In this document: positions 33,201 to 41,796 of the stretch, piece after piece
Position numbering within the stretch: position 1 is the first letter of the stretch
Layout of the letters: each line of letters begins with the position of its first letter
Assembly (NCBI GenBank): GCA_039000515.1
Contig: JBCFYV010000012.1
Coordinates: 115,951,949-116,015,948 of the forward strand
DNA: 64,000 nt
Direction: 5' to 3'
From: Timema cristinae
Lineage: Eukaryota; Arthropoda; Insecta; Phasmatodea; Timematidae
The notes under the pieces: generated by a model
The model's database searches: none
What the model was told of the DNA's origin: nothing
The model's input: only the letters and a program-made list of their open reading frames with translations
Program-made: the position numbers and the translations under genes

Positions 33201-36200
33201 TGATGAGCGTAACAATGTACAAAATAGGCAAATGGGTATGTTTCTCTAATCTTGGCCTGTACACCCCCAACAGAGCCACTCATAACATTAGCACCATCAT
33301 ACGTCTGTGCCATTAATCTTCCTTTTGAAGTGTCTAGAAGAGGTTTGATGTGGTCCATTATGCATTTTGCTAAGGTGGCTGCACATCTTCCTTCAGGAAT
33401 AAGAAACCCCCAAAACCTTTCACAAGCCAACCCCTCAAACACATACCTAAAAACTAATACCATCTGACAATGGTTCGTTACACCAGTTGTCTCATCACAT
33501 TCGATGGCTACAAATTCAGAATCACGTATCTGCTTTTCTATTTCCTCCCTACAGACATTGAGCATGCAGTCCAGTATGTCATTTTGTATTATTTTCGATG
33601 TTCCTTTGAATACAGTGGCTGATTCTAAATGGTCTTTCATTGCAGAATCCAGCTCAGCAGTATAATTTTAATTAAACCTTTGTAGACACCAGGATTTGTA
33701 GATGATGCTGATTCGTCATGACCTCTGAGAGGTAATTCAAAAACACCACAGAATTTAACACATGAAATCAACCTTTTTAATATGTGCCTATTTTTGTCAA
33801 CGTGAGTATTGTGTTTTTTAACGTTTTCTCTGTATTGTGATTCTAGACTAGACGATATGTTTACTTTTCCTAGCAAAGAAAGATCAACAACACTATTCAT
33901 GTGATTCACAGATACTTCGTGTTTCTTAATTTTTTCTGTTTAAATGTTTTATATCATTGACGCCCTTTACTATCCACAAGCATTCACCACTCTTTCTGGG
34001 AGAAAACAAAATACACGGGAAACAGTGCAAAGATTTGTTCACATCACAGCCGCAAATCCAGCCATTTTTTTGGTATGCATCTTTGGACTTGAGCTGTCTT
34101 TTAAAAACTCGATTTTCATTTTTCTTTTTTTCACTTTGTTCCATACAAAATTCAGGATATGGCCTACCTAATGATTTCAATTCTCTTTTTTGATCAAGAG
34201 TTAATCTTGCAATATTCGTTGTTTTAAGCGCCTGAATTGAACTATTCATATTAATCCTAGTTACAAAAAGTATTAAAACATATAACTCAAATAAACATTA
34301 TCCTAAAATAACCCTACATAATAATATTATAAACACACACGCCACACACATCCTCAAGATGCAGGAGCACGCAGGATGACTGACATCAATTATTGCTGGT
34401 TCACGCTATACACATTTCACAAGCTTTCAACCTTAGGGCGCGTAAGGGAGTGCGCCTTCAAAAGAAGAAAAAGCAATGCTAACTAGCTAGCAGTAGGAGG
34501 ACAAGGGTTAAGGGGAGGGAAGATTTGGTTTCATTATTTCAGGCGCTGACCGCCTCGCGCCCAACCGCATGCCATTTGAAGATAAGAGGTGAAGAGGTGG
34601 GAAGGTTTGGTTTCCAATATCAAGCGCTGACCGCCTCGCGCCCAATCGCATGCCATTTTAAAAACATTGCCTTCTATTACTTAAACCAAAAACATATTTT
34701 TCTTGAAACTATTATGGCAAGATAAAATGGTCGTGAGAGTGCGAATAATAACTTTAAAAGGAACTGGGGATTCGTGGGGATGGGGGGCGCGCGCCTCCGC
34801 GCCTTAGGGACGAGCCGCCCTGCTGACAGCTGACATCTTTGAAAAGTTACCAGACCAAATTATGTATCGATACGCCGAACCATATGATCTGCAAAAACAC
34901 GTGTTTAGCAGCTGTCACTTCTGACAGTCAAACCTTAGGTATATACATAAATGTTGACTGTTAGAAGTCAGCTGTGAACTGTCAATCAGCATCAAAGAAG
35001 CCATGAGGCTACTGTACACATGTTTACAACCTGAACAGGTAGTAGGAAATGGTGCTAAAAATACAATATTTAATCACTTGTTTAAGGGGATGCCAGGAGA
35101 ATCATCTCTGCGGGTGGTTTTTACATCAATCAGCAGCGTGCGATGAACATCGACGAGGTGTTGAGCGCCACCACACACATTCTGCCAAACAACGTGTCTC
35201 TAGTTCGAGTAGGTAAGTAACATTTGGAACAATTCCTCTGAATTCTCTGAGTTCTGCAGTCGAGGCTCCCCTCCCCTGAGTCGGTTGAAGGTGGCTGTCT
35301 CTGATAGCTGACCATTTTTCTCATGTCTGTCAAAGACTTTGCCTTAAAATATGAGTGAAGAATGACTTTGAGCACCGGACGGACAACTCCTGGATAGCTC
35401 AGTGGTCGGAGCATTAGCGTACTAAACCAGAGATCCCGGGTTCGATTCCTATGTCCGAGTGTCATTTTTAAATATAAATAATATCATCCTTAGTTGTTTT
35501 GTCCTTTTGACCAATTAGCGAGGAGCAGATCCTTCAGGTCGGGATAATTGGCCACGCTCCACTCTAAAGGAAGTTTGGTCAATACGGAACTACTTTCATT
35601 ATGGCGTGTACACTTGGGAATTCATCCCTTGGCTTATATACAATCTAGTTTAATGTGACATCATCATATACAACTCAATTATAGTATGAGTTTGGTAGGA
35701 AGAACAGTAAAAGTTAGTTATTAAAGCTACTAAGACAGTTTTAATATATTCATACATAAAGTCATGTTATCTGCCGCTCTCACTTTTGATGGAGATATCA
35801 ATACCCATAAAATAACACAAATAGTATAAAGAAATGACATTGTTGGCCACAAAGAAATATGTTTGAATTTTCCCTATTGTTCTCCCAACTAAAATCAGGG
35901 TTTCGGTCGACAAGAGATCAGACAGAGTGGTCGAAGGTCCACTGTCAGGTTTAGTTTGAAATGCTTGTAAAACAAACATCCCACATCACTGGTGAATGGT
36001 CTAACACGACACTCTCACGGAGATCGACGTTCGAACCCTGCTCAGTTGTACTGAGGAGAGCTTTTACTAAATGGTTCCCCACTTTCCCTTGACACAAATG
36101 TTGGTACATTTCTTCTAAAATTATTTCTTCCTCATACCTATTTCATTACATAATTTATGTTTTGGTACAGCCCAAACAAGAACTAAGATGGGCCAAAATA

Positions 36201-37200
36201 TTATTTAATAATACAAAGAACTGTGATGTATCTGACAGGTGACATAATTTTAATTTTTGTCTAAATATTGAAGTGATTTTAGTGAAAACCCTATGTGAAC
36301 ATAATTATACCCATTTCGGTGGCCGCGTGGTCTAACACGCCACTTTCGTAGTAAACTAGATTGCCAAGGTTCGAATATCGGTCAGGTGTACTAAAGGCGG
36401 TTTTTCCAAAATGGTTTTCCACTCTTCCTCCATGAAAATGCGGGTACACTTCCTCTAAATATAACCTTCCTAATCCCTAAAACCATTAGTGTAATTAGTA
36501 CATAAGTGTATAACCTGAATGGGTAGTAAGATGCGGTGATAAAAATAATATAGACAAGTTTGTTTGACTATTTATTTTATGTCACTTGTCTTACTGAACT
36601 GTTATTTAGTACTTTCCTCAGCTTTCTTTAACTAAGGTAAGAATATAGGATGTGGAGTACAGATGTTAAAGAAATGCAGCACCATTTACATTAGCCAATG
36701 AAAAAACAATCTTCTTGTCAGGATGGGAATCAGAAATGCAAACAAACTACACCGGTCTTGCTAATATTTGTTGTTTTACTTATCAATGTATATGTTCACA
36801 AAAACCTAGTTTTTTAATTTTTAATGCCTTTATATCAGTCTATTAACCCATTCTGTGGCGCGGGTGCAAATCAATGTTTCATTAAAGTGAGTTACAGTAT
36901 TGTAATGCCATCTATCAATGAACCACTGTACTTTTAGACAGTCTGAATACTTCACATTGAAGCTAATAAATGGGGCTACCAGTTCAATGCTATATTATGA
37001 CCATGAATAAAGCACTAAACGGGAAAATATTTGTCTGATCAGAGTATACGAGTATAAAAATGGCTGCCGGGTTGTTGTAGATTGCTGTTCTAAACACGCG
37101 CCAGAGAATGGGTTACACATTTTAGATGCTCAGAATTATCTAATATTGTCTCTCATATTTTTCAGGTAAAAAAAATTACTACATTGTCAAATGGCTGTAG
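18144..37200 (+). CDS. YARS2: YARS2, mitochondrial tyrosyl-tRNA synthetase, complete in 9 exons
   Basis: It charges mitochondrial tRNA-Tyr in the matrix (class Ic synthetase). Exons: 18144-18295, 19283-19430, 21123-21298, 21492-21787, 24671-24879, 26069-26135, 29932-30120, 35087-35212 and 37166-37200. They sum to 1398 nt, 465 codons plus stop, close to human mtTyrRS (477). All phases match without any frame break. The N-terminus is Arg/Lys-rich, consistent with a mitochondrial targeting peptide. The HIGH-type motif is HIGN (residues 77-80) and the KMSKS-type motif is KFGKS (271-275). The end [11 protein letters not shown] matches the conserved C-terminal strand of the S4-like domain. AATAAA is at 37272. 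The gene is divergent from eRF3 and convergent with CCDC40. Confidence 0.93.
18783..19040 (+). repeat. SINE family A in YARS2 intron 1
   Basis: The head is GCAGTGGTTGCATGGTCTAA with GACTAGACTGCAGATGACGG, and the tail is GGATAGTTAGACTCGGTGCT. The rest of intron 1 is AT-rich without recognised content. Confidence 0.7.
19283..19430 (+). CDS. YARS2: YARS2 exon 2 (HIGH-type motif)
   Basis: It encodes [20 protein letters not shown] then [20 protein letters not shown] and [13 protein letters not shown] is the ATP-binding signature. The acceptor TTAAAAG at 19281-19282 is the one whose phase fits exon 1. The donor is GTGAGT. Confidence 0.92.
19778..20020 (+). repeat. SINE family A in YARS2 intron 2
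   Basis: The head is GGTGGCCACATAATCTAAGG, the B-box GGGGTTCGAAGCCCGG, and the tail GTAGTAAGACATGATGCT ends in an A run. An inverted head fragment follows at 20038-20105. Confidence 0.8.
20259..20662. mobile_element. non-autonomous hAT element (GGGCTGTGGAGTCGG ends)
   Basis: The left end GGGCTGTGAAGTTGGAGTCG mirrors the right end CCGACTCCACAGCCCTAA. The 8-bp target duplication TTTGAATC is at 20251-20258 and 20663-20670. Relatives are at 26241-26577 and 45085-45412. Confidence 0.85.
21123..21298 (+). CDS. YARS2: YARS2 exon 3
   Basis: It encodes [20 protein letters not shown] and ends in KLHEI plus two bases. The VGGATxxIGDPSG block lines the tyrosyl-adenylate pocket. The 19431-21122 intron before it holds a SINE and a hAT element; 20670-21122 shows nothing else. 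Confidence 0.93.
21492..21787 (+). CDS. YARS2: YARS2 exon 4 (tRNA/tyrosine-binding core)
   Basis: It encodes [40 protein letters not shown] and [18 protein letters not shown]. The GGNDQxGN motif contacts substrate. The donor GTGAGTAGG is followed within about 20 bp by the 62-bp minisatellite. Confidence 0.94.
21806..24075 (+). repeat. 62-bp minisatellite, about 36 units, derived from a LINE 3' fragment
   Basis: The unit core is TGAGATGGTATGGGCATGTA, ATGAGGATGTTGGAGTACAT, GAGATAGTAGAGGAAGCAAG plus two bases. Variants alternate (GGGCATG/ACATGAG with GGACATG/ACATAAG), giving 124-bp higher-order dimers in places. In plus frame a unit reads [14 protein letters not shown], the LINE tail. The last unit runs straight into that LINE at 24050. 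It lies in YARS2 intron 4. All three minus frames stay open for hundreds of codons only because the unit lacks stops. Confidence 0.93.
24050..24275 (+). mobile_element. LINE 3' end joined to the minisatellite
   Basis: It continues from the last repeat unit as [20 protein letters not shown] then [13 protein letters not shown], followed by the 3' tail CATTTTAATAAACTGACCTA and GCTGGAAACAGTTCATGAT. It appears to be the source of the amplified unit. Confidence 0.75.
24370..24595 (+). repeat. SINE family A upstream of YARS2 exon 5
   Basis: AGACTAGGTTCGATCCTGGT (B-box), then the body, and a tail CCTGAACGGGTAGTAATACA ending GTGCTAAAAAAC about 78 nt before the exon 5 acceptor, in sense orientation. 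Confidence 0.75.
24671..24879 (+). CDS. YARS2: YARS2 exon 5 (KMSKS-type motif)
   Basis: It encodes [40 protein letters not shown] and [20 protein letters not shown] stands in for KMSKS, as in other mtTyrRS. Phase 1 in, phase 0 out. Confidence 0.93.
25122..25499 (+). other. unassigned 125-codon open frame in YARS2 intron 5
   Basis: The surrounding sequence is less AT-rich than the rest of the intron. The product is basic and Pro/Ser/Thr-rich (for example [20 protein letters not shown]) with no motif I recognise. It could be part of a retroelement 5' region or chance. There are no splice or start signals to support a host gene. Confidence 0.2.
25750..26018 (-). repeat. SINE family A in YARS2 intron 5
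   Basis: The inverted tail TTATTACTACCCGTTCGGGT is at the left. The inverted B-box ACTAGGATCGAACCTC and the head GACCACCAAAGCGGGT end about 50 nt before exon 6, antisense to the gene. Confidence 0.8.
26069..26135 (+). CDS. YARS2: YARS2 exon 6
   Basis: A short exon, [20 protein letters not shown] then HG plus one base. It matches the PQKRLAAEVTKLVHG region of the anticodon-binding alpha-helical domain. The acceptor TTTTTCTTTCAG is strong. Confidence 0.9.
26241..26577. repeat. hAT MITE relic (GGCTGTGGAGTCGG family)
   Basis: It shares the AATAAAAACTTATAATATTG ... TTTGTAATTTGGATTGACA interior and the right end GCGTACCGACTCCAAGGCCC with the copies at 20259 and 45085. The left end is eroded. Confidence 0.65.
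26755..27230. repeat. probable MITE with ends around GTCACACGTTCGC / GCGAAAGTGTGAATCC
   Basis: The left end ATTGAGTCACACGTTCGCTG with AGAACAGAAT mirrors the right TTCTGTTCTGCGAAAGTGTG and AATCCACAGT with a few mismatches. Interior base composition is higher in GC than the flanks. No clear target duplication. 27235-27714 after it is unassigned. Confidence 0.5.
27861..28715. mobile_element. non-autonomous hAT element with 8-bp target duplication
   Basis: The left end AGGGGTGGACAGGATGG and right end CATTCCCATCCATCCCTAG are imperfect inverses. TTGACTCT flanks both sides (27853-27860, 28716-28723). It carries a nested SINE at 28312-28547. Confidence 0.75.
28312..28547 (-). repeat. SINE family A nested in the hAT MITE
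   Basis: The inverted tail CAGCATCTTATTACTCACTC is at the left and the head GACCATGAAGCCACCGAAGC at the right. This is the third level of a nest: foldback, hAT, SINE. Confidence 0.75.
28922..29635. repeat. cluster of three SINE family A copies
   Basis: 28922-29070 plus (5'-truncated), 29110-29365 plus (CACATGGTCTAAGGTCTCAC head) and 29380-29633 minus (CACCGCGTCTTACTACCCGT tail, GCGTTAGCCAACTACGCCAC head). A C14 run at 29519-29532 interrupts the last copy. Confidence 0.8.
29640..29878. repeat. MITE fragment (GCACACCCCTA-end family)
   Basis: It shares CAATATAAGTATTTTTCAAG, AAAATATTCAAACTTTGATT and the end GGCACACTCCTA with the copies at 31250-31435 and 46085-46496. It lies 54 nt before YARS2 exon 7. 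Confidence 0.55.
29932..30120 (+). CDS. YARS2: YARS2 exon 7
   Basis: It encodes [20 protein letters not shown] then [16 protein letters not shown] and [18 protein letters not shown], the helical region before the S4-like domain. Phase 1 on both sides, donor GTGAGT. Confidence 0.9.
30555..30862 (-). repeat. SINE family C
   Basis: On the plus strand: GTGCACTTTCTGAACCAACT at the left, and at the right an inverted B-box in CTGGCTGGGTTTGAACGAAT and a head ACCACCAAGGTCAAC. Other copies are at 53385-53672, 59618-59925 (minus) and 38172-38395 (plus). Confidence 0.7.
30890..31435. repeat. MITE copies (CTTCGACTTTGCTTCG / GCACACCCCTAG family)
   Basis: Blocks CTTCGACTTTGCTTCGCATA, CGACAATTACAAAGCTTTGC and the end CTTCACACACCCCTAGG recur at 44520, 46085 and 63428. 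Two partial copies appear fused. Confidence 0.5.
31445..31720 (+). mobile_element. LINE C-terminal relic of a second type
   Basis: Broken frames read [22 protein letters not shown] and [14 protein letters not shown], a degenerate form of the GRRPxxRWxD...DRxxWR tail of LINE polymerases. It lies directly left of the MITE/hAT nest. Confidence 0.5.
31774..34822 (-). mobile_element. hAT DNA transposon, 3.05 kb, perfect 8-bp target duplication
   Basis: The ends CAGTGGTGGCTCGTCACTTT and, inverted, CAGGGCGGCTCGTCCCTAAG match as hAT terminal repeats. CTGACAGC flanks at 31766-31773 and 34823-34830 are identical, suggesting a fairly recent jump. Two copies of GCGCTGACCGCCTCGCGCCC lie near the right end (34540 and 34622). 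It carries one transposase gene on the minus strand, in YARS2 intron 7 antisense to the gene. Confidence 0.92.
32126..34249 (-). pseudogene. hAT transposase (ZMYM1/DUF4371-like), frame broken several times
   Basis: Read from 34249 leftwards. The TTF-type zinc finger region contains [20 protein letters not shown]. The catalytic core follows with [20 protein letters not shown], a [16 protein letters not shown] block and [12 protein letters not shown]. The C-terminal hAT dimerisation block has [20 protein letters not shown]. The frame changes near 33920, 33640, 33150, 32955, 32610 and 32460, mostly at A/T runs. Domain order and length are those of ZMYM1-like hAT proteins. As assembled it cannot encode one protein; because the target duplication is perfect, some breaks may be sequence errors. 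Confidence 0.85.
35028..35060 (+). repeat. SINE family A tail only, 27 nt before the YARS2 exon 8 acceptor
   Basis: CCTGAACAGGTAGTAGG, then GGTGCTAAAAATAC, matches the family A 3' tail. Orientation is sense. The head is missing. Confidence 0.6.
35087..35212 (+). CDS. YARS2: YARS2 exon 8 (S4-like domain)
   Basis: It encodes [20 protein letters not shown] then [11 protein letters not shown], the S4-like RNA-binding fold at the C-terminus of TyrRS (compare YRMITEGGVSINHQQ in human). Acceptor TTGTTTAAG, donor GTAAGT. Confidence 0.92.
35391..35500 (+). repeat. tRNA-like SINE of a further family
   Basis: The A-box TAGCTCAGTGGTCGGAGC and B-box GGGTTCGATTCC are excellent, but the acceptor stem does not pair, so it is not a functional tRNA. 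Its right part is repeated at 37678-37738. 35500-35985 holds nothing else recognised. Confidence 0.6.
35985..36545 (+). repeat. two SINE family A copies in YARS2 intron 8
   Basis: 35985-36205 (GGAGATCGACGTTCGAACCC B-box) and 36315-36545 (head TTTCGGTGGCCGCGTGGTCT, tail GAATGGGTAGTAAGATGCGG). Both are sense to YARS2. Confidence 0.75.
37166..37200 (+). CDS. YARS2: YARS2 exon 9 (C-terminal [11 protein letters not shown] and stop)
   Basis: It lies after TCTCATATTTTTCAG. One carried base plus 35 nt gives [11 protein letters not shown] and TAG. This matches the conserved IGKRNFYIIKWL ending of mtTyrRS and fixes the true last exon. Confidence 0.92.
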
Positions 37201-38170
37201 TGAAGAACTTTTGAATCAGCGTCGATAATTTTTAATTTATTTAATGTGTATAGTTTTAATTTTTATACATAAATAAAATCTTCTACAAATAAAAACTGTT
37301 GCGACTACAAATACAAACGAATATATGTGGGTATTATTTATAGTTTATAAATGATTTGTTTAAAAATTAACTCTGTTCAGATTTAACTAATGGAGTCATT
37401 TTAGAAAGGAAAGTTTAAAACATTGGTACAAAAAATATTTTCTTGGTTTAAAAATATAATTCTTTTAATGTCATTGACAAAATATAGTCTTTATATTATT
37501 GGCATTGCTATGATTTGTCAATTAATAAGGTAGTTGCAGTACATATGACTAACCATACTAGTTAGGGATGTGCAAGATTTGAAAATATCTTGATCGAGAC
37601 GAGAAAAATATATCTCGTGATGAAAGTTAAAAATGAATATTGAAAATTTGAAAGAAAATTAAAGAAACAAATAACTGGCCCGGGTTTGATTCCTATGTCC
37701 GAGTGTCATTTTTAAATATAAAGCATATCATCCTTATAGACCTGGAAATAGGCAACACTTTTTCCCAAAAAACAGCCTTCATTAAGAAAGGTTTTAATTG
37801 TAAATATTGTTTTCAACATCAAACTTTGACATAAGCTGTTAAGCTACAAAATTAAATTATAAATTGTACTCACTACATCCATCACTGTTTTACTAATTTT
37901 TGTATTTAAAATGTATTTGAGTTGTATCTTAAGTATATCATTGAACTATAACAGGGGTTTCCAACTGGTGGCCTCTGGGCCACACGAAACCCACACTGTT
38001 CTTTTTTTTTTCCCCCAGGCAGGAAGTTTTTTGGAAACGTAATTTACTGTAGTAAAATTGATATGTATAGCTGAGAAACAAAAAGTTTTTACTTATATGG
38101 GATTAAAAGCTATTAACCCTCCAGCTGATGTTCATTCAGGAATAAACTTAATTACACACTATTTTAATAA
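37201..38170. other. YARS2 3' flank, AT-rich
   Basis: AATAAA is at 37272. A MITE-like left end TTAGGGATGTGCAAGATTTG is at 37562, with a possible partner TGGTTCTTGCACCTCCCC at 39066. A tRNA-SINE fragment is at 37678-37738. No gene seen. Confidence 0.45.
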
Positions 38171-38171
38171 A

Positions 38172-38395
38172 AACTTGTGGTTAACCTGATGTTCATGGGT
38201 TCAAACCCAGCCAGGTTCGACGAATTTTTCTTGAGCAATAAAAAATTCATAGCACAACTTCCTTTGGAGGGTGAAGTAAAGCCATCGGTCCCATGTTAGT
38301 TGTGCCATATAAAAGAAACCTGGAAGGTATGTGAAAATACCTTATCTGCCAAAATTGGTAGACCCTCTCGCTCTTGCTCATAGAAATTTTCGTGT
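38172..38395 (+). repeat. SINE family C, plus orientation
   Basis: ACCTGATGTTCATGGGTTCA (B-box GGGTTCAAACCC), followed by TTCTTGAGCAATAAAAAATT and ACTTCCTTTGGAGG. It is the inverse of the body at 30690-30830. Confidence 0.65.
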
Positions 38396-38408
38396 GCTGA
38401 TATAATCA

Positions 38409-38701
38409 TTATTATTATTAGCACAGTTTCATACTACCCGTTCGGGTTATACACACTTACGCTAATGTGTGATGGTAGAATGATTGTGAGATTAAATGGA
38501 GGACCTACAGTTTAACGTGGAATCCGAACCACTGCGGAGGCCTGGCATTCCACACATTCACAAGTTGTGATTAATACATGTCTTGTCAGAGGTGAAGGAA
38601 GGGTTTGGCAATCAGATAAATCTGTGTCGGGACCGAGGATTGAACCCTGGATCCCCAGCACATAAGTCAAACATCTTACCCCTAAACCACCAGGTCACCT
38701 T
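38409..38701 (-). repeat. SINE family B
   Basis: The inverted tail TACCCGTTCGGGTTATACAC and the inverted head CTTACCCCTAAACCACCAGG. The 12-bp duplication CTGATATAATCA is at 38397-38408 and 38702-38713. Confidence 0.85.
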
Positions 38702-39554
38702 CTGATATAATCAAACGGTTCAAAAAGTGCACGTTAAATATCTCAAATGAATGGGGGGGAGGGGGGGGGGGTTGTTTTGTGTGAGTCATATTTCCTTAAA
38801 CCCGCTAGTCGATTATTAAGTCCGCCACTAGACTCGTGGATTCACTTGTGGCCCTTTGGTCCTTTTAAGTTGGAAACCTCTGAACAATAAGATAATCCAA
38901 AGTAAGCGCCAGCCCAAATGTAAAAAAGAACTCTATAAACAATATATATATATGTGTACTTTAATAAACACACATTTTTGTATTTTCAAAGGAAGTTTCC
39001 TTGTGCCACTCTACCGTTTTGATATTTTTTCATATTGTTTCAATATCATCTCAAATTGAAAAAGTGGTTCTTGCACCTCCCCAATATTAGTATTTAAAGT
39101 AGGTTTAGTAACTATAAGGTATATACTTGTTTTCACTTACAGTTTACATGTTTATCGTTGGACTAGACATTGTTGTCATTTCTTGAAGGTCAACAGAAGT
39201 AGATGACTGCACAGATATAGTTCACAAGATTCTTGACAGATGGCACTAGTTGCTCACAAACTGGAAAATACCTCAGGTCTACTGAATAACATTAAATATA
39301 CCCCACACTGACACTTTTGACAAACATGTGTCCTGAAAATGTTCACTTTGTGATGTATTATATTCATTCGGTTTGATTCGTCGTGAGCCACTAATAATTA
39401 TTATCTTAAGAACCTGAACTGGTTTTGCTTATTCAGTTTTTAGTTTGATAATTTTTTTTTAAATCGATGTATTTCTTTAAATTGACTAGTAATTACGTCA
39501 ATCCAATACTTTTAAACTAAAATAGTTAAGAACAGACACAACAACCATGCTACT

Positions 39555-39990
39555 GAACTTATCACTGTGAAAGAGAAAGCCTCTATTCCAGCCTGTGGCC
39601 AGATTTTTCTTATATTCTTCTCCTCTCACTTGAACACTTTCTGTTATCTGCTCCTCCCATCTCTTTCTTGGCCTCCTTTGCAGTCTTTTTCCTATATTTT
39701 TCATTGCCATAATTTTTTTTAGCATCCTTCTTATTCCATCCTCATTATATGACCCTGTACTTCAACTTTTCCCCAAATAACTTCATTCCTAATCTTGTTT
39801 CTCCTCATGACAGGTAACACGCTCCACACAAACTTCATTTCTATGACCTCCACTTTCTTTGCCTCTCTTGCATTCACTGTCCATATTTCTGCTGCATGTG
39901 TGACAATGGTTATAAAGTACACATTTCCTTACACTTCAAGGGCACTTCTTCTACCCCCTTCTTATTAGATCTACTCTACTTCCACCTATC
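39555..39990 (-). mobile_element. LINE C-terminal fragment, minus strand
   Basis: It reads on the minus strand [40 protein letters not shown] and RLQRRPRKRWEEQITESVQV. It is the same LINE type as 5275-5685. 39990-41090 holds decayed extension of it (to about 40210) and then AT-rich sequence with no gene. Confidence 0.7.
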
Positions 39991-41094
39991 GCCTCACTCA
40001 TGCTTCCAAGATAAGTTACATTCTGACCTTTTTCTCAGCTCTACACTGTCCAACTGTATTGCTACTAGCTCTCCTCTTCCTTGTATTTACCATCACTTCA
40101 CACTTTGCCGTGCTAAATTTCATTCCACACTCTTTCACTTACTCCTTCCATTCTTGTACTTTCTCTTCCTTCTCCCCCCTTACCATCATGTTATCAGCAA
40201 ACATCATGGGTTTCATACAAAACAATGAAGACCAAATGGCTTCATATCAGTTTGTCTGATTTGGAACGAAGGGGATGTTCAAGTATTATGTAAGCACCTT
40301 AAGGGGGTAGGGAGGTTCGAGCTGTGCTTATTTTTGCTGACAAAGGGTTCAGAACAATGCTTACTTAAGACAGAAACAGGTAAGAATGGTGCAGTGATCC
40401 AGCCATTCGAAATGGACACACAATGATTAAAAGACGTGGATTCAAGGACCTGACCTTGGTCATCAAATTAAAAGTGGTTTAGAGGTTTTTTAAGTATACT
40501 AATTAATGCATTCACTAATAACTTTTTAGTATAATTTCAATTGTATCGTGAATTTAATTAATTTTACAACATTATTTAATGTTAATTATTTTGCACCATA
40601 AATTTCCCTTTCTTTGTTAATAATTACCATCAATTTAATAAATTGAATAAAAAATAATGGTTATTACTGTGAAGAAATTACAAAACAGTAAACATATATA
40701 ATGCAAGACAGGTGGTGGGGGTTGGGGATTAGGGCGTTTGCTTATTTTTGCCAACAATGGGAGGAAGGGGGGTCTAAAATGGGGGAAAATGTGCTCACAT
40801 AATACTTGAATGTCCCAATGACTGAAAAAAATAAGCATAACCATTAACATTTTGGAACCAACCCATAATTATTATCCATTATTATTTTATACACCTGTAA
40901 TCTTGTTCTCATTACTGCATAATTTAATAAATCACAAAACAAACTAGAACTCGACTGATTGTCAGACTTGTATTTTGTGAATACAAATCCACCAGAATGT
41001 ATGATTGAGTTGTATAACACACTCTTATATAGGCTTTAAATTCAGTAAAGCACGTACTGTAGCACAAATAACATACTTGTATGTTGTATTATAT

Positions 41095-41420
41095 TTGGAA
41101 GAAGGTATAGGAAAGGTGGATAGAAACATATAAAAGGACAAACAAACTATGGCTTTACAATGAAAAGAAGATCACAGTTCACGCTTTACATTGCTGCCAT
41201 GGACAAAGAAGTAATGGCTGCCTCTTGAAGAAAATCATTCTTTATCACGCAATCCCCCGAATTTTTTCAAGAGGCAGCCATTCATTACATCTTTGTCCAG
41301 TGTCAGCAATGTAAAGTGCGAGCTGTGTTCTTTTCATTATAAAAGCCATATTGTGTTTGTCCCTTTTATATGTTTCTATCCACCTATCCTGAACTTTCTT
41401 CCAAATATACCGGTAATACA
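41095..41420. repeat. short foldback MITE, internally deleted
   Basis: The arms GGAAAGGTGGATAGAAACAT and its inverse ATATGTTTCTATCCACCTAT surround a hinge near 41250 (TTCTTTATCACGCAATCCCC). Family of 5990-6640. Confidence 0.8.
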
Positions 41421-41571
41421 ATTATTTACCTCATAAAGTGAAGAGTTATTTTCCTTACTAAAAATTATATACTTGTAAATTTCTGTATAAAAAGAATACA
41501 AATTTAAAAAAAACACTTTTTATGCTACATGAATCACTTCTCTTCAATAATGGTAATAAACAAGGCCCAAG

Positions 41572-41796
41572 TTATGTGGTAAGATAGTTGAGTATTCTTC
41601 CGAACTTGACTCTGTGAAGAGGAAAGTCACTCATCAGAGTCTCGACTATAGAAATAAGCTCGGATTTGACAATTTTCTGGTGCTGATGCTCGACGTTCAG
41701 GGAGGCTTCGCTGCGGAACAGCAGTTTGTGGCGGCCTCGTTTGACATCCTCATACATCTTCACCTTATGCTGACGACGAATTAGAAGTTCAAGATT
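41572..41796 (-). CDS. CCDC40: CCDC40 last exon and stop
   Basis: 75 codons from [20 protein letters not shown] to GRILNYLTT and TAA. Phase 0 entry. A TTAA-flanked foldback lies 35 nt upstream of the acceptor TTTTACAG. Confidence 0.82.
   Translation of the reverse strand, partial: NLELLIRRQHKVKMYEDVKRGRHKLLFRSEASLNVEHQHQKIVKSELISIVETLMSDFPLHRVKFGRILNYLTT

Larger units (their letters stand above)
31735..35016. repeat. MITE with TACAGTA-CCTCATGGCTTC ends, interrupted by a hAT element
   Basis: The left end TACAGTATCCTCATGGCTTC mirrors the right GAAGCCATGAGGCTACTGTA, with further arm similarity up to the CTGACAGC target site. The autonomous-size hAT sits inside, so this element is older. Confidence 0.75.

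Noticed and set aside
35391..35457. Functional tRNA gene
   Set aside because: The A and B boxes are good but the acceptor stem does not pair, and the downstream part is repeated at 37678, as expected of a SINE.
38018..38060. Alternative terminal exon of YARS2 after TTTCCCCCAG (GRKFFGNVIY...)
   Set aside because: The exon at 37166 gives the conserved [11 protein letters not shown] ending in the right phase and comes first.
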